DNA from: Candidatus Gastranaerophilales bacterium
GTDB taxonomy: Bacteria > Cyanobacteriota > Vampirovibrionia > Gastranaerophilales > Gastranaerophilaceae
Length of the DNA stretch: 7,041 nt
Direction of reading: 5' to 3'
Assembly: GCA_944326495.1 (NCBI GenBank)
Contig: CALVEE010000005.1
Location: 1 to 7,041, forward strand
Under the pieces are notes generated by a model. The model was not told the origin of the DNA. It saw only the letters and a program-made list of their open reading frames with translations, and made no database searches. Below are positions 5,595 through 7,041 of the stretch, piece by piece; positions within the stretch are counted from its first letter, which is position 1; every line of letters starts with the position of its first letter. The translations under genes and the position numbers were made by a program.

Positions 5595-7041
5595 ATGACA
5601 TTTACATCGTTTACACCAACCTGGAATACTAATTTTAATACCTGGGGACTGAATTCATTTTCTTCTCCCTGGAGCAGCTCATCATCTTCATCAAAGACAG
5701 AAAAAGAAGAAACTTATAAAGAATATCAGGAGCGTTTGAAAAAAGAAAGGGAACTTGCTGCTGAAGAGATAAAAATTAAATATGCAAAACAAGAGCTTAA
5801 AAGAGAATATGTTGAAGAATTAGCAAATGTAGACAAAAACATGGCAAGAATAAAAGCCGGTAAAAAAGCTGATGGTTCATCAACAGTAACAGCGTCAAGC
5901 AAGGATTTGGGATTCTGGGGAAAAGCTGGGAGATGGCTTTCTAATGCGGGAACTGCATTAAAGAATATGGGGAAAAGTTTTATTGGCTATAAAGAAGACG
6001 GCTCATGGAGCCTTGGAAAATGTCTTAAAAATATTGCAATTACAGCTGGTGCAGTTGCTTTAACGTTTATTCCGGGCGTGGGACCTGTTATAGGAGCTGG
6101 CATGCTCGCAACGGGTGTTATCGGCGGTACAATAGGAGCAGTAAAAGGAATATCTAAACTTGATGATGTGAAAACCGATAGAGAAAGAGATAAAGTTCAA
6201 CAGGAAATCTGTGCAAATATCTTTGTCGGTATAACATCCGCCTTCGGCTTAAAGGGCCTCGGAAAAGGTTTTAGAACCGCATCCTCAACATCTGCAAGCG
6301 CAAGTAGTGCAGCTCCAAGAACAAGCATTACCGGTAAAATCATTGAAAAGACATCAAACGCTGGCAGAGATATGACCGTTAATGCTTATAAAGCCGTGAA
6401 ACATAGTGTTAAACAAGACCTGAAAAACATCCATGACAATGGCTTCTGGCAAGCTTACAAATCAAAAGCCTCTTCGGCATATAATAGCATCAACAGCTGG
6501 AAAGAAAGATATAATAATAAACGTGCAGAGCTGCAAAAATCCGTTGAAACAAGACTCACTGACGTAGATAATCAAATTAATGAAATACAAAATTTAAGCA
6601 GGATAAATGGCAGATTAACACCTGCAGAACAGCAAAGGTTGGCTTTACTAAAAGAAGAAAAATTATTACTTCAGAAAAACCAAAAAGAATTGAATATGTA
6701 TTTTGGTGCAAGTACAAAAGAAAAGAGTATGTATGATAAGTTATTGAACGATAACTCCGGTATATGGGCTCAAAAGAGGATTGCTAACAGACAAGCTTCT
6801 AATACGCCGAACCGTATTCAGGGTAAAGATATTCCGGAAGCACAGCTATCTGCATTTTATAAAAGAATTCTTGCAGAACAAAAGAAATATTCAAAAGCTG
6901 TAAATGAATTAACCAAAATAAAGGAAAATGTAATGCGTTCAATGGCAAAACATCCAGACGATAATGTTGTAGAACTTTCTCGCTATATAACAGATTTGAA
7001 TGTTCATAAAAAATGGTATAAACCGTCAAGCTGGTTTAAAA
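5595..7041 (+). CDS. large glycine-zipper and coiled-coil protein, 3' end outside window
   Basis: The frame is open from the ATG at 5595 to the window edge, at least 482 codons with no stop; the C-terminus is missing. AAGGG (5583-5587) lies 7 nt before the ATG. I do not recognise a named family. The N-terminus (1-35) is rich in Ser, Thr, Asn and Trp and contains TPTWNTNFNTW and then a tract of seven serines; it is not a signal peptide. Residues about 36-88 are highly charged and probably coiled coil (KEYQERLKKERELAAEEIK). Residues 147-183 are hydrophobic and glycine-rich, with PGVGPVIGAGMLATGVIGG and then TIGA, a glycine-zipper pattern seen in membrane-inserting or pore-associated segments; IFVGITSAFGLKGLGKG follows at 209-225. 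A Ser/Ala-rich stretch (226-240) leads to Lys-rich helices and a second coiled coil near 317-368. Bacteriocin-like, polymorphic-toxin-like or structural roles are all possible; none is proven. Codon use and AT content resemble the neighbours, so recent transfer is not indicated. It is divergent from era. Confidence 0.85.
   Translation, partial: MTFTSFTPTWNTNFNTWGLNSFSSPWSSSSSSSKTEKEETYKEYQERLKKERELAAEEIKIKYAKQELKREYVEELANVDKNMARIKAGKKADGSSTVTASSKDLGFWGKAGRWLSNAGTALKNMGKSFIGYKEDGSWSLGKCLKNIAITAGAVALTFIPGVGPVIGAGMLATGVIGGTIGAVKGISKLDDVKTDRERDKVQQEICANIFVGITSAFGLKGLGKGFRTASSTSASASSAAPRTSITGKIIEKTSNAGRDMTVNAYKAVKHSVKQDLKNIHDNGFWQAYKSKASSAYNSINSWKERYNNKRAELQKSVETRLTDVDNQINEIQNLSRINGRLTPAEQQRLALLKEEKLLLQKNQKELNMYFGASTKEKSMYDKLLNDNSGIWAQKRIANRQASNTPNRIQGKDIPEAQLSAFYKRILAEQKKYSKAVNELTKIKENVMRSMAKHPDDNVVELSRYITDLNVHKKWYKPSSWFK

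Noticed and set aside
6799..7029. Minus-strand open frame of 76 codons at the right end
   Set aside because: It is antisense to the long plus-strand frame, which reads through without a stop and has a ribosome binding site; the minus frame has no supporting signal.

Overview
The window is AT-rich DNA from a bacterial chromosome. It carries five protein genes: four on the minus strand (about 100 to 5470) and one long open frame on the plus strand (5595 to the right edge). No tRNA, rRNA, CRISPR array, insertion sequence or integrase is visible. The low GC, the non-Proteobacterial style of the hypothetical proteins and the style of the amylase-family enzyme remind me of gut Vampirovibrionia/Melainabacteria (Gastranaerophilales). 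That assignment rests on memory of such proteins, not on a search, and is tentative.

Layout on the minus strand, in order of transcription. The universally conserved GTPase gene era (5468-4572) comes first. It is followed after 59 nt, with no terminator between, by a cytoplasmic GH13 alpha-glucan enzyme (4512-2239) that ends at a good intrinsic terminator (2184-2211). A 287-nt intergenic region then holds a candidate promoter and a strongly structured mRNA leader. The leader precedes a 411-codon membrane protein of unknown function (1951-716). Next, 35 nt further on, is a 191-codon exported protein (680-105), which has a promoter-like sequence of its own. The leftmost 104 nt hold a perfect 14-bp palindrome and no gene.

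On the plus strand, divergent from era across a 126-nt shared intergenic region, is a frame open for 482 codons and cut by the window edge. It encodes a large lysine-rich protein with a serine tract, two probable coiled coils and a glycine-rich hydrophobic segment.

The most interesting signal is the leader at about 1960-2104. In the minus-strand transcript, one segment (CTCCTTTAATCG) can pair with the region containing the Shine-Dalgarno sequence of the 411-codon gene. The same segment is also part of an upstream hairpin enclosed by a second 8-bp stem. The two folds exclude each other, which is the logic of a translational riboswitch or protein-responsive leader. I do not recognise it as a known class. 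A second signal is that two genes (era and the 191-codon gene) lack a Shine-Dalgarno sequence and have a -10-like hexamer 7-8 nt before the ATG, which predicts nearly leaderless mRNAs.

The genes do not form an obvious single pathway. Era is a ribosome-assembly factor, the GH13 protein acts on alpha-glucans, and the other three look like envelope or lineage-specific proteins.
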